64,000 bases of DNA, taken from contig NZ_JAGMUO010000034.1 of NCBI RefSeq assembly GCF_019049325.1, forward strand, positions 95,620-159,619, given 5' to 3'. The DNA is from Streptomyces sp. AC512_CC834. Its GTDB lineage: Bacteria; Actinomycetota; Actinomycetes; Streptomycetales; Streptomycetaceae. This document shows, one piece after another, positions 10,676-19,678 of the stretch. A program made the position numbers and the translations under genes. Within the stretch, counting starts at the first letter, position 1, and the number at the start of each line of letters is the position of its first letter. A model generated the notes under the pieces. That model did no database searches. It saw only the letters and a program-made list of their open reading frames with translations, and was not told the DNA's origin.

Positions 10676-11518
10676 ATGAGCCGAGTGATCCGTGCCGCGC
10701 TCTTCCAGACCGCCTGGACGGGCGACAAGGAATCGATGATCAAGGTCCACGAGCAGGCGGTGCGCGACGCCGCCGCCCAGGCCGCACAGGTCATGTGCTT
10801 CCAGGAACTGTTCTACGGACCGTACTTCTGCCAGGTCCAGGACCCCGAGTTCTACGCCTACGCCGAACGCGTCCCCGACGGCCCCGTAGTCGAGCGCTTC
10901 CAGCGCCTCGCCCGCGAGCACGGCATCGTCCTGGTGCTGCCGATGTACGAGGAGGAGCAGCCCGGCGTCCTCTACAACACCGCCGCCGTCATCGACGCCG
11001 ACGGCTCCTACCTCGGCAAGTACCGCAAGACGCACATCCCGCAGGTGCGGGGCTTCTGGGAGAAGTTCTACTTCCGCCCCGGCAACTCCGGCTGGCCGGT
11101 CTTCGACACCGCCGTCGGCAGGATCGGCGTCTACATCTGCTACGACCGGCACTTCCCGGAGGGCTGGCGGGCACTGGGCCTGTCGGGCGCCGAGGTCGTC
11201 TTCAACCCGTCGGCCACCTCGCGCGGCCTGTCCGGCTACCTGTGGCAGTTGGAGCAGCCGGCGGCGGCCGTCGCCAACGAGTACTTCGTCGGCGCCATCA
11301 ACCGCGTCGGCGTGGAGGAGCTGGGCGACAACGACTTCTACGGCACCTCGTACTTCGTCGACCCCGAGGCGCGGTTCGTCGGCGAGGTCGCGAGCGACAA
11401 GGAGACCGAACTCGTCGTCCGCGACCTGGACATGGACAAGCTGCGCGAGGTCCGCGACCGCTGGCAGTTCTACCGCGACCGCGCTCCGGGCGCGTACTCC
11501 CCGCTGACCGCGCCCTGA
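10676..11518 (+). CDS. Nitrilase-family amidohydrolase (beta-ureidopropionase/N-carbamoylase type), copy 2
   Basis: A 280-aa enzyme aligning without gaps to the one at 6659 and about three-quarters identical by eye. The triad is Glu44 (CFQELF), Lys118 (YRKTHIP) and Cys155 (VYICYDRH). It lies directly upstream of the dihydropyrimidinase gene, so its natural substrate is probably the N-carbamoyl compound that enzyme makes. GGAGG at 10665-10669 sets the ATG at 10676. Two paralogues in one cluster suggest different N-carbamoyl substrates, or a recent duplication. Confidence 0.88.
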   Translation: MSRVIRAALFQTAWTGDKESMIKVHEQAVRDAAAQAAQVMCFQELFYGPYFCQVQDPEFYAYAERVPDGPVVERFQRLAREHGIVLVLPMYEEEQPGVLYNTAAVIDADGSYLGKYRKTHIPQVRGFWEKFYFRPGNSGWPVFDTAVGRIGVYICYDRHFPEGWRALGLSGAEVVFNPSATSRGLSGYLWQLEQPAAAVANEYFVGAINRVGVEELGDNDFYGTSYFVDPEARFVGEVASDKETELVVRDLDMDKLREVRDRWQFYRDRAPGAYSPLTAP

Positions 11519-11568
11519 CCACCGTGACGTCGACCCGACCGGTGCCCCTGACAGGAGGGAACAGCAGT

Positions 11569-12972
11569 ATGAGCAGCCGTACCGTCATCCGCGGTGGCCT
11601 CGTCATCACCGCGTCCGACGAGATCCACGCCGACGTCCTGATCGAGGACGGCCGCGTCGCCGCCCTCGCGGCGACCGGCACCCCGGCGGCCGAGGCGTTC
11701 ACCGCCGAGCACGTCGTCGACGCGAGCGGCAAGTACGTCATCCCGGGCGGCGTCGACGGGCACACCCACATGGAGATGCCCTTCGGCGGCACCTACGCCG
11801 CCGACACCTTCGAGACCGGCACCAGGGCCGCCGCCTGGGGCGGCACGACCACCATCGTCGACTTCGCCATCCAGAGCGTCGGCCACTCCCTGCGCGAGGG
11901 CCTGGACGCCTGGCACGCCAAGGCCGAGGGCAACTGCGCCGTCGACTACGGCTTCCACATGATCGTCTCCGATGTGAACGCCGAGACACTGAAGGAGATG
12001 GATCTCCTCGTAGAAGAAGGGGTCACGTCGTTCAAGCAGTTCATGGCGTACCCCGGCGTCTTCTACTCCGACGACGGCCAGATCCTGCGCGCCATGCAGC
12101 GCGCCGCCGACAACGGCGGCCTGATCATGATGCACGCCGAGAACGGCATCGCGATCGACGTCCTGGTCGAGCAGGCCCTCGCCCGCGGCGAGAGAGACCC
12201 CCGCTTCCACGGCGAGGTCCGCAAGGCCCTCCTGGAGGCCGAGGCCACCCACCGCGCCATCCGGCTCGCGCAGGTCGCCGGGGCGCCGCTGTACGTCGTG
12301 CACGTCTCGGCGACGGAGGCGGTCGCGGAGCTGACCCGCGCCCGCGACGAGGGTCTCCCCGTCTTCGGCGAGACCTGCCCGCAGTACCTGTTCCTGTCCA
12401 CCGACAACCTCGCCGAACCCGACTTCGAGGGCGCCAAGTACGTGTGCAGCACCCCGCTGCGCCCGCGCGAGCACCAGGCGGCCCTGTGGCGGGGCCTGCG
12501 CACCAACGACCTCCAGGTCGTCTCCACCGACCACTGCCCCTTCTGCTTCGTGGGCCAGAAGGAGCTGGGCCGCGGCGACTTCTCCAAGATCCCCAACGGC
12601 ATGCCGGGCGTCGAGAACCGCATGGACCTCCTCCATCAGGCCGTCGTCGAGGGCCGCATCAGCCGCCGCCGCTGGATCGAGATCGCCTGCGCCACCCCGG
12701 CCCGCATGTTCGGCCTCTATCCGAAGAAGGGCACCATCGCGCCCGGCGCCGACGCCGACATCGTCGTCTACGACCCGGACGCCGAACAGGTCGTCTCCGC
12801 CGAGACCCACCACATGAACGTCGACTACTCGGCGTACGAGGGCAAGCGGATCACCGGACGCGTGGAGACCGTGCTCTCGCGCGGCGAACCGGTCGTCACC
12901 GAGCGGGAGTACACCGGGCGCAAGGGCCACGGCGTCTACACCCCACGCTCCACCTGTCAGTACCTGAACTAG
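11569..12972 (+). CDS. Dihydropyrimidinase / D-hydantoinase
   Basis: Opens the ring of dihydrouracil, dihydrothymine or 5-substituted hydantoins to N-carbamoyl amino acids. The 467-aa amidohydrolase carries the binuclear metal site: His65 and His67 (DGHTHMEMP), the carboxylated Lys156 (TSFKQFMAYPG), His189 (MMHAEN), a later HVSA histidine and the Asp in STDHCPF. AGGAGGG at 11553-11559 sets the ATG at 11569. It lies 50 bp downstream of the second nitrilase, so the two probably form one transcript. The choice between pyrimidine and hydantoin substrate cannot be made from sequence alone. Confidence 0.92.
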   Translation: MSSRTVIRGGLVITASDEIHADVLIEDGRVAALAATGTPAAEAFTAEHVVDASGKYVIPGGVDGHTHMEMPFGGTYAADTFETGTRAAAWGGTTTIVDFAIQSVGHSLREGLDAWHAKAEGNCAVDYGFHMIVSDVNAETLKEMDLLVEEGVTSFKQFMAYPGVFYSDDGQILRAMQRAADNGGLIMMHAENGIAIDVLVEQALARGERDPRFHGEVRKALLEAEATHRAIRLAQVAGAPLYVVHVSATEAVAELTRARDEGLPVFGETCPQYLFLSTDNLAEPDFEGAKYVCSTPLRPREHQAALWRGLRTNDLQVVSTDHCPFCFVGQKELGRGDFSKIPNGMPGVENRMDLLHQAVVEGRISRRRWIEIACATPARMFGLYPKKGTIAPGADADIVVYDPDAEQVVSAETHHMNVDYSAYEGKRITGRVETVLSRGEPVVTEREYTGRKGHGVYTPRSTCQYLN

Positions 12973-12988
12973 TCAGTACCTGAACTAG
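12957..12988 (+). repeat. Exact 16-bp tandem duplication over the dihydropyrimidinase stop codon
   Basis: GTCAGTACCTGAACTA occurs at 12957-12972 and immediately again at 12973-12988. The first copy holds the last codons and stop. The duplication pushed the next gene's ribosome-binding site (AGGAG) downstream. Confidence 0.92.
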
Positions 12989-12999
12989 GAGCCCCGCTC

Positions 13000-14022
13000 A
13001 TGGACTTCGGACTCGTCCTGCAGACCGACCCGCCGGCCTCCCGCGTCGTCAGCCTGATGCAACGGGCCGAGCGCAACGGCTTCGGCCACGGCTGGACCTT
13101 CGACTCCGCCGTGCTGTGGCAGGAGCCGTTCGTGATCTACAGCCAGGTCCTGGCCAACACCAGCACACTCAAGATCGGCCCGATGGTCACCAACCCGGGC
13201 ACCCGCACCTGGGAGGTGACCGCCTCCACCTTCGCCACCCTCAACGACATGTTCGGCAACCGCACCGTCTGCGGCATCGGCCGCGGCGACTCCGCGATGC
13301 GGGTCGCGGGCCGCAAACCCAACACCCTCGCCCGGATAAGCGAAGCCATCAAGGTCATCCGCGCGCTGGGCAGGGGAGAGGAGGCCGACCTCGGCGGCGG
13401 CACCGTCGTCAGGTTCCCCTGGGTGAAACCGGGCGCCGAAGTCCCCGTGTGGATGGCGGCGTACGGCCCCAAGGCGCTGAAGATGACCGGCGAGGAGGCC
13501 GACGGATTCATCCTCCAGCTCGCCGACCTCTACCTGACCGAGTACATGGTCAAGGCCGTCCGGGACGCCGCCGAGGCCGCCGGACGCGACCCGTCCGAGG
13601 TGACGATCTGCGTGGCGGCCCCCGCCTACGTCACCGCCGACGACTCGCCCGAGGCCCTCGCCCACGCGCGTGAGCAGTGCCGCTGGTTCGGCGGCATGGT
13701 CGGCAACCACGTGGCCGACCTGGTCTCCAAGTACGGCGCCCACACCGGCGCCGTACCCGACGAACTCACCGACTACATCAAGGCCCGCGAAGGCTACGAC
13801 TACGCCCACCACGGGCGCAGCGGCAATCCCGACACCCGGTTCGTGCCGGACGAGATCGTCGACCGGTTCTGCCTGATCGGGCCGGTCGAGAAGCACATCG
13901 AGAAGCTGACCGCCCTGCGCGCCCTCGGCGTCGACCAGTTCGCGCTGTACGACATGCACGACGCGCAGGAAGCCGTGATCGACACCTACGGCACGCAGGT
14001 CATCCCGGCCGTCAACGCCTGA
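13000..14022 (+). CDS. LLM-class flavin/F420-dependent oxidoreductase (TIGR03842-like)
   Basis: A 340-aa luciferase-like TIM-barrel oxidoreductase. It opens with MDFGLVLQTDPPASRVVSLM and carries the LLM features W-TFDSAVLWQEP, the CGIGRGDSAMR phosphate/cofactor loop and VPVWMAAYGPKALKMTGEEADG. I recognise it as the subgroup usually found beside hydantoinases in actinobacteria. The physiological reaction is unknown. In this operon it may act on the pyrimidine/hydantoin ring or on a downstream product. AGGAGC precedes the ATG at 13000, only 27 bp after the dihydropyrimidinase stop, so it is co-transcribed. Confidence 0.83.
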   Translation: MDFGLVLQTDPPASRVVSLMQRAERNGFGHGWTFDSAVLWQEPFVIYSQVLANTSTLKIGPMVTNPGTRTWEVTASTFATLNDMFGNRTVCGIGRGDSAMRVAGRKPNTLARISEAIKVIRALGRGEEADLGGGTVVRFPWVKPGAEVPVWMAAYGPKALKMTGEEADGFILQLADLYLTEYMVKAVRDAAEAAGRDPSEVTICVAAPAYVTADDSPEALAHAREQCRWFGGMVGNHVADLVSKYGAHTGAVPDELTDYIKAREGYDYAHHGRSGNPDTRFVPDEIVDRFCLIGPVEKHIEKLTALRALGVDQFALYDMHDAQEAVIDTYGTQVIPAVNA

Positions 14023-14028
14023 TCCGAC

Positions 14029-14054
14029 TCCCCCTCCCACCCCGGGGAGGGGGA
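14029..14054 (+). terminator. GC-rich hairpin after the LLM oxidoreductase gene
   Basis: TCCCCCTCCC (14029-14038) pairs perfectly with GGGAGGGGGA (14045-14054) around a 6-base loop, starting six bases after the stop codon. There is no T run, as is common in Streptomyces. It probably ends or attenuates the catabolic transcript before the permease gene. Confidence 0.6.
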
Positions 14055-14063
14055 ACAGGGCGC

Positions 14064-14130
14064 ACCCGCGCACCCTCGGTACCACCCGCGCACGCCTCGG
14101 TACACCACCCGCGCCCCCTCGTTACCGCCC
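14064..14130 (+). repeat. Imperfect ~21-bp tandem repeats upstream of the permease
   Basis: Three to four diverged copies built on ACCCGCGCACCCTCGGTAC, for example CACGCCTCGGTAC and CCCCCTCGTTAC variants. They fill the spacer between the hairpin at 14029-14054 and the NCS1 permease gene. Nothing else is seen in this 140-bp spacer. Confidence 0.6.
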
Positions 14131-14180
14131 GCACGGCCTCTCCCGCTCTCCCGTCCCACCGCCGCATGATTGGCCTGCCC

Positions 14181-15721
<1,541 letters not shown>

Positions 15722-15731
<10 letters not shown>

Positions 15732-15862
15732 CCGTCCTGCAAGGCGGCCACGGCCTCCCTGGCCGCCTTGAGGGCGCCCCTGCTGACCTCCGTCGTACCG
15801 GGCGCCTTCTTCGACGCGAAGCCGGCCGCTGCACGTGACTACCACCAGAGCGTTCGCGTATG
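15722..15862 (-). pseudogene. 3' fragment of a second copy of the secreted DUF3558-like gene
   Basis: About 100 bp at 15721-15820 match the 3' end of the intact gene at 22707-23369 at about 86 percent by my count. They keep the stop codon and encode a version of its tail (SKKAPGTTEVSRGALKAA then REAVAALQDGQG). Similarity continues to about 15860 but in another frame (YANALVVVTCSG), so the fragment has a frameshift. Everything 5' of this is missing. It has the same orientation as the intact gene, and the island 15.9-22.7 kb lies exactly between the two. Confidence 0.8.
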
Positions 15863-15869
15863 CCTGTGT

Positions 15870-16148
15870 TCAGCCGAGACGGAGGAGGTGCAGCATCAAG
15901 AGCGCGGCGTCGGCGTCGGTGGATCGGATCTCGTCGCGCTCGTTCAGGTCGGGGACGGTGGCCAGTGGGACCCACACGCGGCGGGCCGACTCGAAGACGT
16001 CGCTGGGACCGGCCCGACGGGCGTCAGCGTCTGCATGATCACGGCCACGGAGAACAGGGCTCAGGGCGGTCTGGACACCCAGTTCTTCCGAGCTGAGCGT
16101 GTCCTCGACGGAGACCCCTTCAGAGTCACCGTTTCCTGTGGCAGGCTT
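15870..16148 (-). pseudogene. 3' remnant of an unidentified gene
   Basis: A frame of 92 codons on the minus strand ends at 15870 with a natural-looking C-terminus containing RRVWVPLATVPDLNERDEI then RSTDADAALLMLHLLRLG. The tail resembles the ends of some Streptomyces NUDIX hydrolases, but the catalytic NUDIX box is absent and no convincing start or ribosome-binding site exists. I regard it as a truncated 3' remnant; the family is a guess. Confidence 0.4.
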
Positions 16149-16160
16149 TCACCCGGAGCT

Positions 16161-16754
16161 ATGCCGTACCAGCCGGGATTTCCCATGAGCGCCGCACACG
16201 ACGTGTACGTCCCCGAAGGCACTTTCGGTGTTCTCGACGCCGGAGAAATCTCTGTTCAGACGGTGGACTGGAGCAACGGATTCGCCGTCCCCATGTCACA
16301 CGGGGCTCTTATAGTCACGGGAATCCATACCGGCGAGATCCGGGCAACCGCAACCCCTGTGACCGGCCCACCACCCGGGCCCGCAGATGCCCTCTGGGAA
16401 GAAATCGTGGAAGTCAGCGTGCATGCTCCCACGGGCAGCCTGTGGGTCGAATCCCTTGAGCAGGGCCCGGTCGACGGTCTTGCCCTCCTCAGCACAGTGG
16501 GCCCGGGCTGCTACCGGCTCCGCGTCCACGCGCGAGGCCGCGGCACCCTCCCGGACAAGACCAGTCCCGAACCGGTGGAGGACTACCTCGTGATGGCCTG
16601 GCCCGCGCCGTGGGCCGACGCGGACATCCTGCGCACGAGCGACCGCCTGGAACACGACCTCGCTCACGCGGCCGGCGCGCCCCAGCCGCAACCGCCCGCT
16701 CCCGCACGGAGCAAGGAGCAGGAGAAGCTCCGCCGGCGCCTTCTGCGGGGGTAG
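16161..16754 (+). CDS. Conserved hypothetical protein, possible immunity-type beta-sandwich
   Basis: A 197-aa soluble protein if ATG 16161 is used; 16185 is an alternative, and neither has a strong ribosome-binding site. The middle is beta-rich, with VYVPEGTFGVLDAGEISVQT, an acidic WEEIVEVSVHAPTGSLWVE segment and YRLRVHARGRG. It ends in a charged, Pro/Gln-rich tail (SKEQEKLRRRLLRG). I recall similar Streptomyces proteins encoded singly in accessory regions, but I cannot assign a function. The 5' half uses more A/T-ending codons (GGAGAAATCTCT, TTTCGG) than the flanking chromosome, consistent with transferred DNA. Confidence 0.55.
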   Translation: MPYQPGFPMSAAHDVYVPEGTFGVLDAGEISVQTVDWSNGFAVPMSHGALIVTGIHTGEIRATATPVTGPPPGPADALWEEIVEVSVHAPTGSLWVESLEQGPVDGLALLSTVGPGCYRLRVHARGRGTLPDKTSPEPVEDYLVMAWPAPWADADILRTSDRLEHDLAHAAGAPQPQPPAPARSKEQEKLRRRLLRG

Positions 16755-16799
16755 CCGATCTCCGGGGCATCGGACCCCGCAGGGGCCTGGCAACGCAGG

Positions 16800-16811
16800 G
16801 ATACTGCTGCT
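16800..16811 (+). promoter_or_regulatory. Leaderless-type -10 before the gene at 16812
   Basis: GATACT (16800-16805) followed six bases later by the GTG start. No ribosome-binding site is present, which favours a leaderless transcript. Confidence 0.4.
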
Positions 16812-17291
16812 GTGTTGTTGACGTGGATTGCCGAGGTGGCGGACGAGCCCCTGGTGCTGGAGCTATCTGACCGTCGGGTGGAGTGGGAGACCAATACCTG
16901 GTCGCTGGGTGCGGCGGACGAGGACAGGAGGTCGTTGTCCGCCGCCGAGGTGGTGGCTGCGTTCGAGCGGACCGCTGCAGCCATCCAGGAGCGCATTCTT
17001 GGACTGGACTTCTCCGAGGCGGTGACGTTCTACGTGTGGCACGACGAACAGGCCCGGAAGCTCCGGTGCTCGACCGGTTCCGTGACCCCGGACGCGTTGC
17101 CGTTCGGCGGTATCTATGTGGCTTCCGACGACCTCGGTCCGATCGTCGAGGGCTTTTTGGCAGACAACGGGCCCGGCTCCGTCGCGTGGTCGGACCTGGA
17201 AGACGAGCAGAGTCGCTCGGAGCAGACCGAGACCGAGGCGGAGACCGCACCCTTCCATGTCTGGGTCAGCAGTGTCGGAGCCTCACACTGA
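16812..17291 (+). CDS. Small acidic conserved hypothetical protein
   Basis: A 159-aa acidic protein starting at GTG 16812. It has a beta-hairpin-like N-terminus (LLTWIAEVADEPLVLELSDRRVEWE), an amphipathic helix (SLSAAEVVAAFERTAAAIQE), then FSEAVTFYVWHDEQARKLRCS and a charged Glu/Ser-rich C-terminus. There are no membrane segments. The size, acidity and placement beside another orphan gene in a degraded island suggest an immunity-type protein, but this is inference. It is followed at once by an IS relic. Confidence 0.5.
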   Translation: MLLTWIAEVADEPLVLELSDRRVEWETNTWSLGAADEDRRSLSAAEVVAAFERTAAAIQERILGLDFSEAVTFYVWHDEQARKLRCSTGSVTPDALPFGGIYVASDDLGPIVEGFLADNGPGSVAWSDLEDEQSRSEQTETEAETAPFHVWVSSVGASH

Positions 17292-17297
17292 CTGGTC

Positions 17298-17459
17298 CTA
17301 CCTGTCCACGCGGACAAGGCGGCGGTGACAGATGAGGGTTACGGCTATGCCGACGAAGGCGAGGAAGTGCTCGGGCTTGCGTTCGTAGCGGCGGTGTAGG
17401 CGTCGGCAGCCGGCCAGCCAGGAGATAGTTCGTTCGACAACCCGACAGCGAATCCTGCA
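17298..17459 (-). pseudogene. IS5-type transposase relic (C-terminal end)
   Basis: The last 50 or so codons of a DDE transposase are readable: RCRVVERTISWLAGCRRL then HRRYERKPEHFLAFVGIA and LICHRRLVR. The R-VVERT-W---RRL-RRYER pattern is the conserved C-terminal end of IS5-family enzymes, including the catalytic Glu of VVERT. The rest is missing: at about 17460 the sequence changes to a radical SAM gene fragment. This is the left IS scar of the island. Confidence 0.8.
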
Positions 17460-17460
17460 A

Positions 17461-17527
17461 GCCCAGCAGGATTTGAAGGACCCGGGCCTCACCGTTGTAG
17501 GAGCCGACCGGACCAGTCCGAGCGGCA
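17461..17527 (+). pseudogene. Fragment of a second radical SAM gene
   Basis: Sixty bases at 17461-17520 align without gaps to 20931-20990 inside the intact radical SAM gene (46 of 60 identical by my count). They encode the equivalent of AQQDLEDLGLTVVGADRT. The fragment starts where the IS relic ends. It shows that a second, diverged copy of the enzyme gene once stood here and was destroyed by the IS and a later deletion. Confidence 0.65.
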
Positions 17528-17533
17528 GCACAC

Positions 17534-17662
17534 TGAGACTGCGCGCATCGACGCAGTCGAGACCCGCATGACCAGCGTCGAGCGGAAGCAGCGGGCGGCC
17601 GCGGGCGCTGTCGGTGTCCTGTGCATGGCGCCGGCTACCTCATGCAGTACCTGATCCCGTAG
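17534..17662 (+). pseudogene. Relic of a small phage-type coiled-coil/membrane protein
   Basis: One frame reads RIDAVETRMTSVERKQRAAA followed by GAVGVL, then after a frameshift GYLMQYLIP and stop at 17660-17662. A short coiled coil with a VE-R-VERKQ-style repeat followed by one membrane span is typical of small actinophage lysis-region proteins. The frameshift and lack of a start make it a relic. The 50 bp up to 17711 show nothing further. Confidence 0.45.
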
Positions 17663-17711
17663 TACCAGGAAGACCCTGCACGGCCCCCGTCCTCCCCAAC
17701 GGGCCACTTCG

Positions 17712-18260
17712 TCATGCCGTCGGCAGTTGCAGCAGCATCGCGTCGTAGAGCGGAGCGTCCGGGAACGGCATGACCTCGCCGAAAGGCTCGTAGCCCCATG
17801 CCTCGTACAGGGCCCGCACCTTCGGGTGGTCGCGCTCGACGAGCAGCGTCGCACGGTCTTCGGTGCGGCCGCGCAGCAGCTCGTCGTGGACACGACGCGC
17901 GATGCCGGTGCCGCGTACGGTGACGGTCACCATGAGCTCCGACAGGGCGAAGGTCCGGTGCCCGGTCTCCTCCGTCGCACCGTCGGCGACGGGGGTGCGC
18001 AGACCGTTCCACCAGCGCGTCGTCGCCTGCAAGGTGCAGCCGTAGGCGTAGCCGATCGGCCGGCCGCCGCACCACCCGACGACTGCCGCGAACCCTGGGA
18101 CATCGGTGTTCCAGCCGAGCCGTTCGTCGAAGCGGGCCAGCGAGTGGAACTCCTCGCCGAGCCGGTCGGCGTAGACCTCGGCGTACACCTCGAGCAACTG
18201 CGGCCGGATGTCCGTCAGCCCTGCCGCATCCCGGCGCTCGAGCCGCAATTCGTCGTCCAT
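17712..18260 (-). CDS. GNAT-family N-acetyltransferase
   Basis: A 182-aa acetyl-CoA-dependent acyltransferase. The acetyl-CoA loop is in LSELMVTVTVRGTGIARRVHDELL (R-G-T-G-I-A), followed by a last beta-alpha unit (VRALYEAWGYEPFGEVMPF). The target is unknown. It starts four bases after the stop of the HTH/TPR regulator gene and is surely co-transcribed with it, which places it in the regulator/radical SAM cassette. Confidence 0.85.
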   Translation of the reverse strand: MDDELRLERRDAAGLTDIRPQLLEVYAEVYADRLGEEFHSLARFDERLGWNTDVPGFAAVVGWCGGRPIGYAYGCTLQATTRWWNGLRTPVADGATEETGHRTFALSELMVTVTVRGTGIARRVHDELLRGRTEDRATLLVERDHPKVRALYEAWGYEPFGEVMPFPDAPLYDAMLLQLPTA

Positions 18261-18263
18261 TCC

Positions 18264-19535
18264 TCACGCTCCGTTGCGTCGCGTTCGTTCCACGAAGTCC
18301 TGCGCCACAGGAACATGGGCGTGCCGCTGTAGCTGCTGACGCAGATCAGCGATCTTCCCCCGGACCCGGTCGCTCTGCACGCGCTCAGCAAGGCCGACCG
18401 CGCGCCCGGCTTGGGCCGTGGCCTCTTCGATGTCGCCGCCATCGAGGAGGGCCTGCGCGCGCTGGACGGTGTAGTAGACGCGGTTGCGTTCGAAGCGCGG
18501 CTCGAGCATGCCGAGCGCAGACGCGGTGAGCTCCTCGGCGCGGCCGTACTGGCCGAGCGCGTGATGGGCGGCACCGGCGAGACCGGTGATCTCGGCAGGA
18601 GTGAGGAACGTCAGCCAGGCCACCGGCTCGCCCTGGGCGCGGTCGAAGGAGGACTCGGCCCGAGCCAGGGACCGCTGCGCGCGGATACGCTCGCGGGTGC
18701 GGGCGTGACCGACTGCCTGCCGACAGTGCAGCAGCGCCATGAGCCATGGGTCCGCTTTGGCCTGCCGTGTCTCGACTGCGGCCCGGCCGATGCGTACGGC
18801 CTCCTGGTCCCGGCCGAGAAGCCGCGCCTGCATGGCCAGGTTGGACCAGACGCGGGCCTGCAGCATCCCGTCCGAGGCCAGCATGCCCGCCTGCAGGGCC
18901 TCGCTGTAGAGGCGGGTGGCCTCATCTTGGCGGCCGGCGTCATACGCAAACCAACCAGCGCTGGCCGCCAGGTCCCCGACCGCTGAGTAGAGCAGCCGTT
19001 CCACTCGCTCACCGTAGGCGCAGTGGTTGAGGGCAAGTTGCACGCGTGCCAGCGCATCGGCCGCGGCGTCGTGCAGGGCGCCGCCGCCGAGAGCGTGGTC
19101 GTGGTGGTAGAGGGTGGGGACAATGGCGCGGATACGTTCGACATCGCTGGTGCCCAGCCGTCCCTGGGCGGGGATCGTGTCCAGGCCGAGAGCGGTGGCG
19201 AGGCCGGCCGCGATGAACTCGCGTCGCCTCACAGGGCGGTGCTCCTTCACGGGGGCCGACCGCCGCGGCGGAGGCAGCACCCGAGACGACTTGCGCGGGA
19301 TGAATCCCATAGCCTCCGGACTCCGGCCGAAAATCTCCTGCAAGGGCAGAAGGTAGCGTGCCCACGGCCATTGCACCTCGCCGCGGACCCACCGGCGGAC
19401 GTGCCGGTCTGTGCACTGAGCTGCCTTGCCGAACAGGTTTTCGGCGACCTGATTGACCTCGTCGGCGAGCTGCGCCTGCGTGAATCCGAACTCGGTCAAT
19501 AACGCCTCGAGCTTGTGGTTCCGCTGCTTGCCCAC
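18264..19535 (-). CDS. HTH regulator with TPR-like C-terminal domain
   Basis: A 423-aa protein with an N-terminal helix-turn-helix (about 5-75, HKLEALLTEFGFTQAQLADEVNQ, HVRRWVRGEVQWP). A linker follows (RRREFIAAGLATALGLDTIP), then a long all-helical region (about 160-410) of TPR-like repeats, for example EATRLYSEALQAGMLASDGM and AHHALGQYGRAEELTASALG. This architecture is common in Streptomyces signalling regulators. GTG 19535 has a GGGGG stretch upstream; the longer frame to 19652 has no ribosome-binding site and covers the divergent promoter region. It is divergent from the cassette at 19679, which it probably controls. Confidence 0.82.
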   Translation of the reverse strand: MGKQRNHKLEALLTEFGFTQAQLADEVNQVAENLFGKAAQCTDRHVRRWVRGEVQWPWARYLLPLQEIFGRSPEAMGFIPRKSSRVLPPPRRSAPVKEHRPVRRREFIAAGLATALGLDTIPAQGRLGTSDVERIRAIVPTLYHHDHALGGGALHDAAADALARVQLALNHCAYGERVERLLYSAVGDLAASAGWFAYDAGRQDEATRLYSEALQAGMLASDGMLQARVWSNLAMQARLLGRDQEAVRIGRAAVETRQAKADPWLMALLHCRQAVGHARTRERIRAQRSLARAESSFDRAQGEPVAWLTFLTPAEITGLAGAAHHALGQYGRAEELTASALGMLEPRFERNRVYYTVQRAQALLDGGDIEEATAQAGRAVGLAERVQSDRVRGKIADLRQQLQRHAHVPVAQDFVERTRRNGA

Positions 19536-19603
19536 GGCGACCCCCGTGTCCGCTGTCGAGTCCTTCGACGGTAGCCTTGTGGCCGCCGTCCGTTGAGTAG
19601 AAC

Positions 19604-19659
19604 TGTCCGGTCGGCCGTAGGTAACTGCCCCCGATTCCGTCCTGATGGGCAACCGGACA
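19604..19659. promoter_or_regulatory. Widely spaced inverted repeat between divergent cassette genes
   Basis: TGTCCGGT (19604-19611) and its inverse ACCGGACA (19652-19659) flank 40 bp in the 143-bp spacer between the HTH/TPR regulator and the gene at 19679. The placement suits a regulator that loops or shuts off both promoters. Confidence 0.4.
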
Positions 19660-19678
19660 CTTCGGGTTTGCTCATGGC

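Noticed and set aside
14166..14180. Upstream ATG start for the NCS1 permease
   Set aside because: Adds five residues without a ribosome-binding site; the start at 14181 fits the family N-terminus, though the choice is not certain.
15870..16148. NUDIX hydrolase gene
   Set aside because: Only a C-terminal-like tail is present, without the NUDIX box, so only a remnant of unknown family is claimed.
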